From the NCBI GenBank assembly GCA_902569055.1, contig CACFSU010000011.1:1-36017 (forward strand): a DNA stretch of 36,017 bases, in the 5' to 3' direction. A program made the translations under genes and the position numbers. This DNA is from an uncultured Pelagibacteraceae bacterium. Its GTDB lineage: Bacteria; Pseudomonadota; Alphaproteobacteria; Pelagibacterales; Pelagibacteraceae. Every line of letters starts with the position of its first letter. Position 1 is the stretch's first letter. Below are positions 7,754 to 16,577 of this stretch, piece after piece. The notes below the pieces were generated by a model that saw only the letters and a list, made by a program, of their open reading frames with translations, was not told where the DNA came from and made no database searches.

Positions 7754-9073
7754 ATGATTAAAGAAAATGATTATCTAAATACTATTGCAGATCAATGTTT
7801 GTCCAAAGCTAAAAAACGTGGATCAACAGAGGCAAGTGTTCTTGTGATGAATTCTGTTTCTGAAAATGTAAGTATAAGAAATAGAAAATTAGATGGATCA
7901 ACAAGATCAGAAAATTTAGGCATTACATTAACAACTTATATAGGTAAAAAAAAATCATCAATTTTTTCATCAAACCTAAATGATAAAAATTTAGATAATT
8001 TGATAAATAGATGTATTGAGAGTACAAAAATAACACCAGAGGATGAATTGAATTCTCTAGCAGATAAAGACTTATACTTTAATGGTGATAAAAATTTAGA
8101 TTTATATGATGAGACTATTTTAGAAAATAAACAAAAAATAGATTATATAAATGAGGCTGAAGAAGAAGCTTTTTCTAAAAAAGATATTGTAAATACAAAT
8201 GGTTCAGGATTTAGTCAAAATAAATCAAATTTTGTTTTGGCAAATTCAAATGGATTTTCTGATGGTTACAAAACATCACAATTTATAGCTTACTGTGAGG
8301 TAGTATCAAAAAGTAATGGCAGTATGGAAAGAGATTATGAATATAGTAGTAAACGTTTTTATGATGATATTCTTAAACCAAAAGATTTAGGCGTTAAAGC
8401 TGCAGAATTAGCATTGCAAAAATTAAACCCTAAAAAAATTAAGAGTGAAAAATTAAATATTATCTTTGATAAAAGAATTGCAAAAAGTTTTTTATCAGCT
8501 TTCTCAAGTGCAATTTCCTCAAGCGCAATTGCTAGAGGCACCACTTTTTTGAAAGATAAATTAAATAAAAAAATATTTAATGATAAAATAAATATTCAAG
8601 ATAAAGGGGATATCAAAAAAGCAAATGGCTCTAGATATTTTGATAGCGAAGGAGTTAAAATTAAACCCTTAGATTTGGTAAAAAATGGTGATTTAAAAGA
8701 CTTTTTGATAGATACATACAACGGTAAAAAAATAAAATTACAGTCTAATGGAAGATCTAGTGGATCTACTAACTTGTATTTTTTGAATGGTTCTCAAAGT
8801 TTTAAAGAATTAATTAATTCAAACAAAAGAATACTTTATGTTAATGAAACAATAGGTAGAGGCTCAAATTTAATTACAGGAGATTATTCAGTTGGAGCAT
8901 CAGGACTAATGATCGAAAATGGTGAATTTTCTTATCCAGTAAGTGAAATTACAATAGCTGGAAATTTAAATGATATTTTTAAAAACATATCGTTAGCAAA
9001 TGATTTAGAATTCAATTATTCTACTAACTCACCGACAATGTTAGTTGAAGGAATGATTGTTGGTGGAAAATAA
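7754..9073 (+). CDS. pmbA: TldE/PmbA, non-catalytic partner of TldD
   Basis: Partner subunit of the TldD protease; the family lacks the HExxxH zinc motif, and none is seen here. 439 residues. The C-terminal signature is clear: G-R-G-S-N-L-I-T-G-D-Y-S-V-G-A-S-G, then I-E-N-G-E-F-S-Y-P-V-S-E-I-T-I-A-G-N-L. An N-L-Y-F-L-N-G loop precedes it. It starts 2 bp after the tldD stop and is followed after 35 bases by a secreted lyase-like gene. Nothing suggests damage, although the middle region is diverged from better-known homologues. Confidence 0.93.
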   Translation: MIKENDYLNTIADQCLSKAKKRGSTEASVLVMNSVSENVSIRNRKLDGSTRSENLGITLTTYIGKKKSSIFSSNLNDKNLDNLINRCIESTKITPEDELNSLADKDLYFNGDKNLDLYDETILENKQKIDYINEAEEEAFSKKDIVNTNGSGFSQNKSNFVLANSNGFSDGYKTSQFIAYCEVVSKSNGSMERDYEYSSKRFYDDILKPKDLGVKAAELALQKLNPKKIKSEKLNIIFDKRIAKSFLSAFSSAISSSAIARGTTFLKDKLNKKIFNDKINIQDKGDIKKANGSRYFDSEGVKIKPLDLVKNGDLKDFLIDTYNGKKIKLQSNGRSSGSTNLYFLNGSQSFKELINSNKRILYVNETIGRGSNLITGDYSVGASGLMIENGEFSYPVSEITIAGNLNDIFKNISLANDLEFNYSTNSPTMLVEGMIVGGK

Positions 9074-9108
9074 TAAATAATTTTATTAATTTTTATTGAA
9101 GAAAAAAA

Positions 9109-10179
9109 ATGAAAATATTTTTTACTAGTATATTTGTTTTTATTTTAACCACAGCTTCTTTTGCGAGTGTTAAAGAAGTGAAAAAAATGGTTTATAAATC
9201 TGAAAAATATAATTTAGGACTTAAAAAAAAAGACACAACTGTAAATGGTTTAAAATTAAAACCTTTAATGAGAAAAGAAGCATTTGAGAATGCTTTAAAA
9301 AAAAATTATGGTTGGTTGGATTATGGTTTTAATATTGTTTATGCTAAAGATGGGGAGCCAGTAAGATGGGGAGATACTTCTCAAAGATTTGAATTACATA
9401 TAGATGATTGTGGTTTCATTTATAAAAATGGAACTTATAGAGATTGTATAAGAAATCCCCCTAAACATAGATTTGAAGTTGGCCAAGGTATGAATAATGA
9501 TGTTTCTTTAGGTTTTAAACATGGAGAAGAATTTTGGTATTCTTTTTCCTATTATCTCCCAAAAGATTTTAAAATGACTAGAAACAGTTTTACCATATTT
9601 CAATTTCATTCTGATCAAGGACCTTATAGCCCTATATTTAATATTAGAGTTACATCCAAACTTGGTTTAACTGTTGATATTAGTACATCTCAAGGTGCTT
9701 TTAATGATGAAACAAATGCATGTGGGGGGAGTGTTAAATTTAAAGTAAATGTTTGTGAAGAAATAATCCTTAAATATATTCTTGTAAATAATGATCCAAA
9801 AAAAATAGAAGAATTATTTGCTGGCAAATGGGTTGATTTTATAATTCATGCAGTATGGGACAACAGTCCTTCAGATCATGATAATAACAAAGGTTTATTT
9901 GAAGTATTTATGAATGGTGAAAAAAAAATTCATTATGAAGGACAAAGTGCATGGGATATTGGTAGAGCGGTACTTCAATATGGACTTTATGAAAAAAAAG
10001 TTGCTTATTATGGATATTCTCTTAACGATTTAAAAACTATACCATCGATAGCCTATTATGATGAGGTTTGGGCTAAGAAAAAATGTTCGCAACTAAAACT
10101 AAAAAGATTAGGCTACTCATGTAAATCGTTAAATGAACAATCAAATGAAATAACCAAACCAAGCATACGTGAAAGATAA
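9109..10179 (+). CDS. Secreted polysaccharide-lyase-like protein (heparin lyase I type)
   Basis: 356 residues with a clean Sec signal peptide: M-K-I-F-F, a hydrophobic core to about residue 16, and a likely cut after A-S-F-A (about residue 20). The mature part resembles the jelly-roll heparin lyase I / PL family: a W-Y-S-F-S-Y-Y-L-P strand pair, F-T-I-F-Q-F-H, W-V-D-F-I-I-H-A-V-W-D, then F-M-N-G-E and a late G-L-Y segment. Four Cys residues in the middle may form disulfides. The substrate cannot be assigned; alginate-, glucuronan- or heparin-like polymers all use this fold. It lies between pmbA and hisA, 35 bases and 0 bases away, with a GAAGAA ribosome site near 9099. Location in the periplasm or outside is inferred from the signal. 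Confidence 0.7.
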   Translation: MKIFFTSIFVFILTTASFASVKEVKKMVYKSEKYNLGLKKKDTTVNGLKLKPLMRKEAFENALKKNYGWLDYGFNIVYAKDGEPVRWGDTSQRFELHIDDCGFIYKNGTYRDCIRNPPKHRFEVGQGMNNDVSLGFKHGEEFWYSFSYYLPKDFKMTRNSFTIFQFHSDQGPYSPIFNIRVTSKLGLTVDISTSQGAFNDETNACGGSVKFKVNVCEEIILKYILVNNDPKKIEELFAGKWVDFIIHAVWDNSPSDHDNNKGLFEVFMNGEKKIHYEGQSAWDIGRAVLQYGLYEKKVAYYGYSLNDLKTIPSIAYYDEVWAKKKCSQLKLKRLGYSCKSLNEQSNEITKPSIRER

Positions 10180-10899
10180 ATGAAGATATTTCCAGCCATT
10201 GATATCAAAGATAAAAAGTGTGTGAGATTAGTTAAAGGAGACTTCGATAATAAAACTGAATATGAAATGTCCCCAGTAGAACAGGCTGGAAAGTATAAAG
10301 ATCATGGTTTTAAAAATTTACATATTGTTGATTTGGATGGAGCTTTAACTGGAGAGACTATCAATTTAAGTATTATTAAAGAAATAGTAAGTAAATTCGA
10401 TTTTAAAATCGAAATAGGTGGTGGAATTAGAAATTCTGAAAGTATTCAAAAATATACAGATGTAGGTGTTGAAAAAGTTATTTTAGGTAGTGCAGCAATT
10501 AAAGATAAAAATTTTTTAAAACAAGCATGTCAAAAATTTCCAAATAAAATTGCTTTAGGATTAGATGCTAAAGATGGCTATTTATCAGTATCTGGTTGGA
10601 AAGAAAATTCTAATCAATTAACTTTAGATTTTCTAAAAGAAGTTAATGATTATGGTGTTAGCAGATTAATTTATACTGATATTAATCGAGACGGCACAAA
10701 GCAAAGTCCTAATTTTGAAGAAACATCAAAAATATCAGAGGCATCTAATTGTCCCGTAATAATATCAGGAGGTGTTTCATCAATTAAAGATATTAAAAAA
10801 GCAAAGGAATTAAAAAATATTGAAGGTATAATAGTTGGAAAAGCTATTTACGATGGTGATATAAATTTAGAAGAACTAGTAAAAGAAATTGATGCTTAA
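10180..10899 (+). CDS. hisA: ProFAR isomerase HisA
   Basis: Isomerises ProFAR to PRFAR in histidine synthesis. (beta/alpha)8 barrel of 239 residues with the half-barrel repeats expected of HisA. The catalytic Asp8 lies in F-P-A-I-D-I-K-D, the phosphate loops are G-G-G-I-R (after K-I-E-I) and I-S-G-G-V-S-S near residue 192, and the second catalytic Asp lies in [10 protein letters not shown]. The K-C-V-R-L-V-K-G-D motif is typical. The start codon directly follows the stop of the lyase-like gene, and hisF overlaps its end by 8 bp. Confidence 0.97.
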   Translation: MKIFPAIDIKDKKCVRLVKGDFDNKTEYEMSPVEQAGKYKDHGFKNLHIVDLDGALTGETINLSIIKEIVSKFDFKIEIGGGIRNSESIQKYTDVGVEKVILGSAAIKDKNFLKQACQKFPNKIALGLDAKDGYLSVSGWKENSNQLTLDFLKEVNDYGVSRLIYTDINRDGTKQSPNFEETSKISEASNCPVIISGGVSSIKDIKKAKELKNIEGIIVGKAIYDGDINLEELVKEIDA

Positions 10900-11647
10900 A
10901 AATAGAATAATTCCATGTTTAGATGTTAAAAATGGACGTGTTGTCAAAGGAATAAACTTTGTCGATCTTAAAGACGCTGGAGATCCAGTCGAGCAAGCAA
11001 AAATTTATAGCGATGGTGGAGCAGATGAAATTTGTTTTTTAGACATTACTGCCTCTAATGAAAATAGAGATATTATTTATGATGTAGTGAAAGACACATC
11101 TAAAAAATGTTTTGTACCATTGACTGTTGGAGGAGGCATTAGAACTCTAGAAGATATAAACAAATTACTTAATTGCGGTGCAGATAAAGTTTCTATAAAT
11201 ACAGCAGCTGTTCAAAATGCAGAAGTTGTAGTTGAGAGCTCAAAAAAATTTGGATCGCAATGCATTGTGGTTGCGATAGATGCTAAAAAACATGGAAATA
11301 AATGGGAAGTTTTTACTCATGGTGGTAGAGAAAATACCGGAATTGATGTAATAGAATTTGCAAAAAAAATGGAAGAGTGTGGAGCTGGAGAACTACTGGT
11401 TACTTCAATGGACAGAGATGGAACTCAAATTGGATATGATATTGATTTAATTTCAAAAATCTCATTGAAAGTAAATATACCTTTAATTGCGTCTGGAGGT
11501 GTTGGTAATTTAGACCATTTAGTAGATGGAATAAAATTGGGAAAGGCAAGCGCTGTGTTAGCTGCATCAATATTTCATTACGGAAAATATAGTATTAAAC
11601 AAGCTAAAGAATATTTGAAATCAAAAAACGTTTTAGTAAGATTATAA
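10892..11647 (+). CDS. hisF: Imidazole glycerol phosphate synthase subunit HisF (cyclase)
   Basis: Cyclase subunit that receives ammonia from HisH and makes IGP and AICAR; the AICAR feeds purine synthesis (purH is also in this window). 251 residues from the ATG at 10892, in which the hisA stop is embedded; an in-frame TTG sits just before. The barrel is complete: catalytic Asp11 in [14 protein letters not shown], the second Asp in V-V-A-I-D-A-K-K, and phosphate-binding G-G-G-I-R and A-S-G-G-V-G-N. hisE starts one base after its stop. Confidence 0.97.
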   Translation: MLKNRIIPCLDVKNGRVVKGINFVDLKDAGDPVEQAKIYSDGGADEICFLDITASNENRDIIYDVVKDTSKKCFVPLTVGGGIRTLEDINKLLNCGADKVSINTAAVQNAEVVVESSKKFGSQCIVVAIDAKKHGNKWEVFTHGGRENTGIDVIEFAKKMEECGAGELLVTSMDRDGTQIGYDIDLISKISLKVNIPLIASGGVGNLDHLVDGIKLGKASAVLAASIFHYGKYSIKQAKEYLKSKNVLVRL

Positions 11648-11648
11648 A

Positions 11649-11921
11649 ATGCTAAAAGAACTTGAAGAACTTATAAAAATCATCAGAAGTCGAAAAAATA
11701 AACCTCAAGATAATTCATATACGAATAAATTACTAGCAGATAAAAAACTTAGTCTTGATAAAGTTAAAGAAGAGATTGAAGAATTAATCGAGTCTGTTGA
11801 AAAAGATAAAAATAAACTTCATGAAGCCGCAGATGTAATATATCATTTGTTAGTTTATTTGGAATCAAATGAAATTAAAATAGAAGATGTAATGAAGGAA
11901 CTAGAAAAAAGAAAAAAATAA
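11649..11921 (+). CDS. hisE: Phosphoribosyl-ATP pyrophosphatase HisE
   Basis: Hydrolyses phosphoribosyl-ATP to phosphoribosyl-AMP, the second histidine step. 90 residues, a normal stand-alone HisE of the MazG-like all-alpha fold. The metal-binding E-x-x-E-x-x-E helix pattern is visible in V-K-E-E-I-E-E-L-I-E (about residues 39-48), followed by E-A-A-D-V-I-Y-H-L-L-V (about 60-70), which carries the second acidic site. It begins one base after hisF and ends 7 bases before the HIT protein. The partner enzyme HisI is not in the window. Confidence 0.92.
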   Translation: MLKELEELIKIIRSRKNKPQDNSYTNKLLADKKLSLDKVKEEIEELIESVEKDKNKLHEAADVIYHLLVYLESNEIKIEDVMKELEKRKK

Positions 11922-11928
11922 ATTTAAA

Positions 11929-12294
11929 ATGAAATATGATGAAAATAATATTTTTGCAAAAATTCTTAGAGGTGAAATTCCTTGTAAAAAAATTTATGAA
12001 GATAAATTTATATTATCTTTTCACGATATTAATCCACAAAAAAAAGTTCATGCTTTAGTAATACCCAAGGGTAAATATGTTGACTTAGATGATTTTAGTA
12101 CCAATGCTTCTTCTGAAGAGATGGTTGGTTTGTTAAAAGGTATTAATACAGTTGCTAAAAAATTGGGAATATCAGTTGATACTGGTAAAGGTTATCGGAC
12201 ATTATCTAATATTAGTCTAGATGGTGGTCAAGAAGTTCCGCACCTACATTTTCATTTATTTGGTGGTGAAAAAGTTGGTAAGATGGTTGTGTGA
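11929..12294 (+). CDS. hinT: HIT family nucleotide hydrolase (HinT-like)
   Basis: Purine-nucleoside phosphoramidase-type HIT protein, 121 residues. The opening F-A-K-I-L-R-G-E-I-P-C-K-K-I-Y-E-D is characteristic of HinT, as are the D-I-N-P-Q block and the C-terminal histidine triad H-L-H-F-H-L-F (H-phi-H-phi-H-phi-phi) at about residues 108-114. It follows hisE by 7 bp; a HIT gene behind hisE is common in alphaproteobacteria. Its TGA stop overlaps the GTG start of the next gene by 4 bases. HinT is sometimes linked to removal of AMP adducts; a link to the His pathway is not established. Confidence 0.92.
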   Translation: MKYDENNIFAKILRGEIPCKKIYEDKFILSFHDINPQKKVHALVIPKGKYVDLDDFSTNASSEEMVGLLKGINTVAKKLGISVDTGKGYRTLSNISLDGGQEVPHLHFHLFGGEKVGKMVV

Positions 12295-12794
12295 ATCAAG
12301 TTATTGATAGAAATTATTTAGAAATAAATTCCATCGAAGATTTAGTTGAAAGCACATTGCCTCAACTAGAATGTACAATTAACTTAATTAATTCAAGTGA
12401 TTATCAAATTAATAAATTTTTTTATAAAAATATTGGTAAGAAATATAAATGGGTTGATCGTTTAATCTGGTCGGATAAACAATGGATAGATTATTCCTCT
12501 AATCAAAATGTAGAAACCTATATTTTAAAAGTAAAAGAGGATTTAGCTGGTTATTTTGAGCTAATTTTTCATGAAGAAACGAATGAGATAGAAATAGCTT
12601 ATTTAGGTCTCTTAGAGGAATATCATAATAAAAATTTAGGATCTTTTTTGTTGTCTACAGCAATTAAAAAATCCTTTAATAAAAACATAAAAAGAACCTG
12701 GGTACATACTTGTACTTTAGATCATGAAAATGCATTAAAAAATTACTTAGCAAGAGGGATGAAGATTTTTAAAAAAGAAACTATTTCAATCTAA
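12291..12794 (+). CDS. GNAT family N-acetyltransferase
   Basis: 167 residues with a GTG start inside the hinT stop (GTGA overlap). The GNAT core is visible in the second half: a Y-F-E-L-I-F strand, E-I-E-I-A-Y-L-G-L, then Y-H-N-K-N-L-G-S-F-L-L-S, corresponding to the acyl-CoA-binding Q-x-x-G-x-G/A loop (here N-K-N-L-G-S), a helix, T-W-V-H-T-C-T-L-D, and N-A-L-K-N-Y-L-A-R-G-M matching the closing N-x-x-x-x-x-Y-x-x-x-G-F motif. The target is unknown. It is the last gene of the his transcription unit and overlaps the convergent lolA end by 4 bp. Confidence 0.8.
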   Translation: MNQVIDRNYLEINSIEDLVESTLPQLECTINLINSSDYQINKFFYKNIGKKYKWVDRLIWSDKQWIDYSSNQNVETYILKVKEDLAGYFELIFHEETNEIEIAYLGLLEEYHNKNLGSFLLSTAIKKSFNKNIKRTWVHTCTLDHENALKNYLARGMKIFKKETISI

Positions 12795-13342
12795 TTCATT
12801 GAAGGAAGTTTAAATAAATTTTTTTTTAAAATTTGATTTTTCTTTATGGAAGATAGGTAAGTAATATTAAGATTTTGATATATATCTAGCACTTGCCATC
12901 CAACTAGATTATAATTTCTTTTATCAAAAAAAACATTAAATTCATTTTCATCTTTTAGAATAGTAAAATTTATATATTTGTTATCTATAATTCTTTCATT
13001 TAAGTTGTTAATTTCATTAATTAAAAAATTTTTATCTAAAATATGTTCCAAAGGTGTTTTTGTAATTGGATAAAGATAATAACTTCCATTATTTGTTTTT
13101 ATAACTAATGATTTTCCATTAGATACAAGTATTTTTTTATTATTAAGATTATAATTACAAAAAATTTTTTTTGGATATTCTATTGTGCAATTTCCAGTTT
13201 CAATTTTTCCATTAATATTTTGTTTGAAATTGAAATTTAAATTTTTGATATTTTTTAAATTTTCAATTATGTTTTCTTTGGTAGTTGCAAAAACATTTGA
13301 GGAATAAGTAAATAAAAAAAAAATTATTAAATATTTTTTCAT
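12791..13342 (-). CDS. lolA: LolA-like outer-membrane lipoprotein carrier
   Basis: Periplasmic chaperone that takes lipoproteins from LolCDE to the outer membrane. 183 residues with a signal peptide (M-K-K-Y, hydrophobic core, cut near V-F-A at about residue 19). The body has the LolA pattern: L-K-N-I-K-N-L-N-F-N-F-K-Q early, G-x-C-x-I-x-Y-P-K-K-I-F-C strand, and a second half with a G-W-Q-V-L-D strand. Sequence identity to E. coli LolA is low, so context matters: it overlaps ftsK by 4 bases (ATGA) on its 5' side, and ftsK-lolA is a widely conserved pair. Confidence 0.8.
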   Translation of the reverse strand: MKKYLIIFFLFTYSSNVFATTKENIIENLKNIKNLNFNFKQNINGKIETGNCTIEYPKKIFCNYNLNNKKILVSNGKSLVIKTNNGSYYLYPITKTPLEHILDKNFLINEINNLNERIIDNKYINFTILKDENEFNVFFDKRNYNLVGWQVLDIYQNLNITYLSSIKKNQILKKNLFKLPSMN

Positions 13343-15426
13343 GAAAGAACATCTCTTTTTCCGACATGATTTGCTTTACTAACAACTCCTTCAGCCTCCA
13401 TCATATCAATAATTCTTGCTGCTCTATTGTAGCCTATTTGTAGTTTCCTTTGTAAAAAAGAAGTTGATGCTTTTCCCTCTGATTTAACGATTTCTAAAGC
13501 TGATTCATATAATTGATCTTTATCTTCATGTCCTTTTAAATTTTGTGCAGCCTCTTTTTCATCTGCAAAATTTAAAATTTCATCTACATAATCTGGTTCT
13601 GCTTGATATCTTAAAAAATTATTTATTTTTTCGATTTCATTATCAGATACAAAAGGTGCATGAATTCTTATAATTTTATTAGCTGATGACATATATAACA
13701 TGTCTCCTTTCCCCAATAATTGTTCTGCTCCTTGTTCACCTAAAATAGTTCTACTATCTATTTTAGATGTTACTTGAAAAGAAATTCTGGTTGGAAAATT
13801 AGCTTTGATGGTTCCAGTAATAACATCTACACTAGGTCTCTGAGTTGCCATAATTATATGAATACCGGCCGCTCTAGCCATTTGAGATAATTTTTGAATA
13901 TAATTTTCAATTTCTTTGCCAGCAACTAGCATTAAATCAGACATTTCATCAACAACGACAACTATATATGGCATTGGAAGCTTATGTTTAGCATTATAGC
14001 TATCAATATTTCTAACTCCTTCTTTGGTCATTAATCTGTATCTACTTTCCATTTCTTTTACGACCCACCCAAGTACAGAGGCAGCCTTTTTAGGTTCTGT
14101 AATTACTGGACACAGTAAATGCGGAATACCTTCATAAGTAGATAGCTCTAACATTTTTGGATCAATCAAAATAAATTTACATTTTTCAGGTGTGTGTCTG
14201 TATAAAAGGGACAATATTATAGTATTTATACAGACTGACTTGCCTGAACCAGTAGTGCCAGCAATTAACAAATGTGGCATAGAAGCTAAATCTCCTACTA
14301 TTGGTTTTCCAGAAATATTTTTACCTAAAGCTATAGGTAGTTTTATTTCTTTTTTTTTGAAATCTAAATTATTTAATATTTCACTTAAATAAACATTTTC
14401 TCTAGAAGCATTAGGCAGCTCGATTCCGATTGTATTACTTCCGGGTATTGTAGCTATTCTAGCTGAATCGGAACTCGTATTTCTTGCTATATCATCAGAG
14501 AGATTTATAATTTTAGATACCTTTACTCCAGCAGCTGGTTCAAATTCATTTAAGGTAACAACTGGACCGTGACTTACTTTTTTAATATTACCGTTTACAC
14601 CAAAATCTAATAATATTTTTTCTAAAAACTCAGGATCATTGTTTTCATCTTTATTTGACCTTTCTCTTTCTTTTTTTGTTGGTGTTTTTAATAAATCTAA
14701 ATCTGGCAGTTTAAATTTTATTTTTTCATTTTCTTTTAATTTATCTGCTTTAATAAAAGGTAAATCTTCTTGAATTAAGTTTTTAATTTCATCTTGTGGT
14801 AAGTATGTGTTAATTATTTCACTTTTATCGGTATAATTTTTCTTTTTATTAAATAAATTTAAAACTTGTTTTAATAAATTCCAAGTTTTTTTAGGACTAA
14901 AATTTATACTAATTAAGAATAAACTTATAATTAATAAAGTTAGTATATAGTAAGTAATATTTTCATTAATGTTTATTAAATTATCTAAAAAACTTTTTTC
15001 CAGATAGCTACCAACAAAACCTCCATTTCCATTTATGTAGAGACTAAAAGCATTTTCATAAAAATGACTAAAATATAGAGATCCAAAAAAAAGATATAAG
15101 GTAACAAAAAATAAACTTTCTATAATTAAAAAAAAATTCTTACTTTTAAAAATATTTATTCCAGTAAAAAAAAATGTCACAGGAACTAAATATGAAATTA
15201 GTCCGATTGATTGAAAAAAAATATCTGAAACATAGCTTCCTTGAAAACCAAGGATATTTTTAATTTCCATATTTTCAGGAAATATAAAATTAGGATCATT
15301 TGGTGAATAAGAAATTAGTGCAATAAACAGTAATATTCCAAATGATAGAATTATTATCCCAAATATTTCTATCAATCTATTAATTGTAAATTCTAGTGTT
15401 ATATTAGCTATTTTTTTTATGTTCAT
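13339..15426 (-). CDS. ftsK: DNA translocase FtsK
   Basis: Septal DNA pump that clears chromosomes from the division plane and activates XerCD at dif. 695 residues, shorter than E. coli FtsK because the linker is brief. The N-terminus has about four membrane segments (within residues 15-175), followed by a charged linker (about 190-260). The motor carries Walker A G-T-T-G-S-G-K-S (about 389-396) and Walker B V-V-V-V-D-E-M-S-D-L. The C-terminal gamma winged-helix domain (about the last 65 residues) has S-F-L-Q-R-K-L-Q-I-G-Y-N-R-A-A-R, the KOPS-reading helix. First gene of the ftsK-lolA operon, divergent from the UbiH-like gene. Confidence 0.97.
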   Translation of the reverse strand: MNIKKIANITLEFTINRLIEIFGIIILSFGILLFIALISYSPNDPNFIFPENMEIKNILGFQGSYVSDIFFQSIGLISYLVPVTFFFTGINIFKSKNFFLIIESLFFVTLYLFFGSLYFSHFYENAFSLYINGNGGFVGSYLEKSFLDNLININENITYYILTLLIISLFLISINFSPKKTWNLLKQVLNLFNKKKNYTDKSEIINTYLPQDEIKNLIQEDLPFIKADKLKENEKIKFKLPDLDLLKTPTKKERERSNKDENNDPEFLEKILLDFGVNGNIKKVSHGPVVTLNEFEPAAGVKVSKIINLSDDIARNTSSDSARIATIPGSNTIGIELPNASRENVYLSEILNNLDFKKKEIKLPIALGKNISGKPIVGDLASMPHLLIAGTTGSGKSVCINTIILSLLYRHTPEKCKFILIDPKMLELSTYEGIPHLLCPVITEPKKAASVLGWVVKEMESRYRLMTKEGVRNIDSYNAKHKLPMPYIVVVVDEMSDLMLVAGKEIENYIQKLSQMARAAGIHIIMATQRPSVDVITGTIKANFPTRISFQVTSKIDSRTILGEQGAEQLLGKGDMLYMSSANKIIRIHAPFVSDNEIEKINNFLRYQAEPDYVDEILNFADEKEAAQNLKGHEDKDQLYESALEIVKSEGKASTSFLQRKLQIGYNRAARIIDMMEAEGVVSKANHVGKRDVLS

Positions 15427-15451
15427 AATTTAATGAATCAAATTTACCACT

Positions 15452-15480
15452 TTGTATCATCTAATTTTTGTTGTTAAAAT
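15452..15480 (+). promoter_or_regulatory. Predicted promoter of the UbiH-like gene
   Basis: TTGTAT (15452-15457), a 17-base spacer and TAAAAT (15475-15480). The predicted transcript start (about 15487) is only a few bases from the ATG at 15490, implying an almost leaderless message. No Shine-Dalgarno-like sequence is present before the ATG, which agrees. Confidence 0.4.
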
Positions 15481-15489
15481 TAATTTGTT

Positions 15490-16575
15490 ATGAAAGTTTG
15501 TATTTTAGGTGACGGATTAGTAAGCTTAACATTAGCAAAAGTACTAGTCTTAAAAGGTATATCAGTTGATATATTTTTTAATAGTAAAATAAAAAAATAT
15601 AGTTTTACACGCACAATCGGTATAGCAAAATCTAATGTTAATTATTTAGATAAAAAAGTTTTAAGTATTAGAAAAATTTTATGGAATATAAAAAAGATTA
15701 AAGTTTACACAGAAAATTTTAAAAAAAATGAAATACTAAGTTTTTCTAATTCTAATGATTATACTTTTTCTATGGTTAAAAATAATGAATTTTATGATAT
15801 CCTAAAAAAAAATTTAATTAATAATAAATTTGTTAAATTTAAAAAAAATAAAGACTATAAAGAAATAATTAAAGAAAATTATAATTTAATAATCAATTGT
15901 GATTTAAATAGTCAAATAACAAGAAAATTCTTTTCAAATAAAATTACAAAAAAATATTATAGTTTTGCTTACACAGCTATCATTGATCATAAAAAAATAA
16001 TTAAAAATAATATTGCAACTCAAGTATTTACAAATAACGGACCAATTGCATTTTTGCCTATCTCAAATACTCAAACTTCAATTGTTTATTCATTAAGGAA
16101 CAAGTTAAATAATAATAAATATGATATAAAAAAATTAATTCATAGATTTAATCCAAAATATGAAATCATTAAAATTAATAGTATTTCTAAATTTAAATTA
16201 AATTTATCAAACTTAAGAAATTATTATAAAAACAATATTTTAGCTTTTGGAGATTTGCTTCATAAGATCCACCCACTTGCTGGACAAGGTTTTAATATGT
16301 CTTTAAGAGATATTAAGTGTCTTTCCCAGTTGATTGATGAAAAGACGGATTTAGGGTTAGATCTTGATACAACAATTTGTCATGAATTTGAAAAAAAAAT
16401 GAAAGATAAAAACTTTATTTTTTCAGTAGGCTTAGATTGGATTTATGAAATTTTTAATATTGAAAGTAAAACTAAAAATGAAGTTTTAAGTAAATCAATA
16501 AATTTTTTAGGAAAAAATAAATTTTTAAATTCTTTTTTTAAAAAATATGCAGATGAAGGTTTCATTAGAGAATGA
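15490..16575 (+). CDS. UbiH/UbiF-family FAD monooxygenase, degenerate FAD motifs
   Basis: 361 residues of the aromatic-ring hydroxylase family used for ubiquinone synthesis. The third family motif is excellent: A-F-G-D-L-L-H-K-I-H-P-L-A-G-Q-G-F-N-M (about residues 254-272), and a middle segment N-N-G-P-I-A-F-L-P-I matches ubiquinone hydroxylases. The other cofactor motifs are eroded: the N-terminal G-x-G-x-x-G reads G-D-G-L-V-S, the acidic residue closing strand 2 is missing, and the central G-A-D-G reads N-C-D-L. The protein is unusually rich in Lys, Asn and Ile. It may still be a UbiH-type enzyme under relaxed constraint, or a helper subunit of the Ubi complex. It stands alone, divergent from ftsK, with its stop 2 bases from the convergent LON gene. 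Confidence 0.8.
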   Translation: MKVCILGDGLVSLTLAKVLVLKGISVDIFFNSKIKKYSFTRTIGIAKSNVNYLDKKVLSIRKILWNIKKIKVYTENFKKNEILSFSNSNDYTFSMVKNNEFYDILKKNLINNKFVKFKKNKDYKEIIKENYNLIINCDLNSQITRKFFSNKITKKYYSFAYTAIIDHKKIIKNNIATQVFTNNGPIAFLPISNTQTSIVYSLRNKLNNNKYDIKKLIHRFNPKYEIIKINSISKFKLNLSNLRNYYKNNILAFGDLLHKIHPLAGQGFNMSLRDIKCLSQLIDEKTDLGLDLDTTICHEFEKKMKDKNFIFSVGLDWIYEIFNIESKTKNEVLSKSINFLGKNKFLNSFFKKYADEGFIRE

Positions 16576-16577
16576 TT

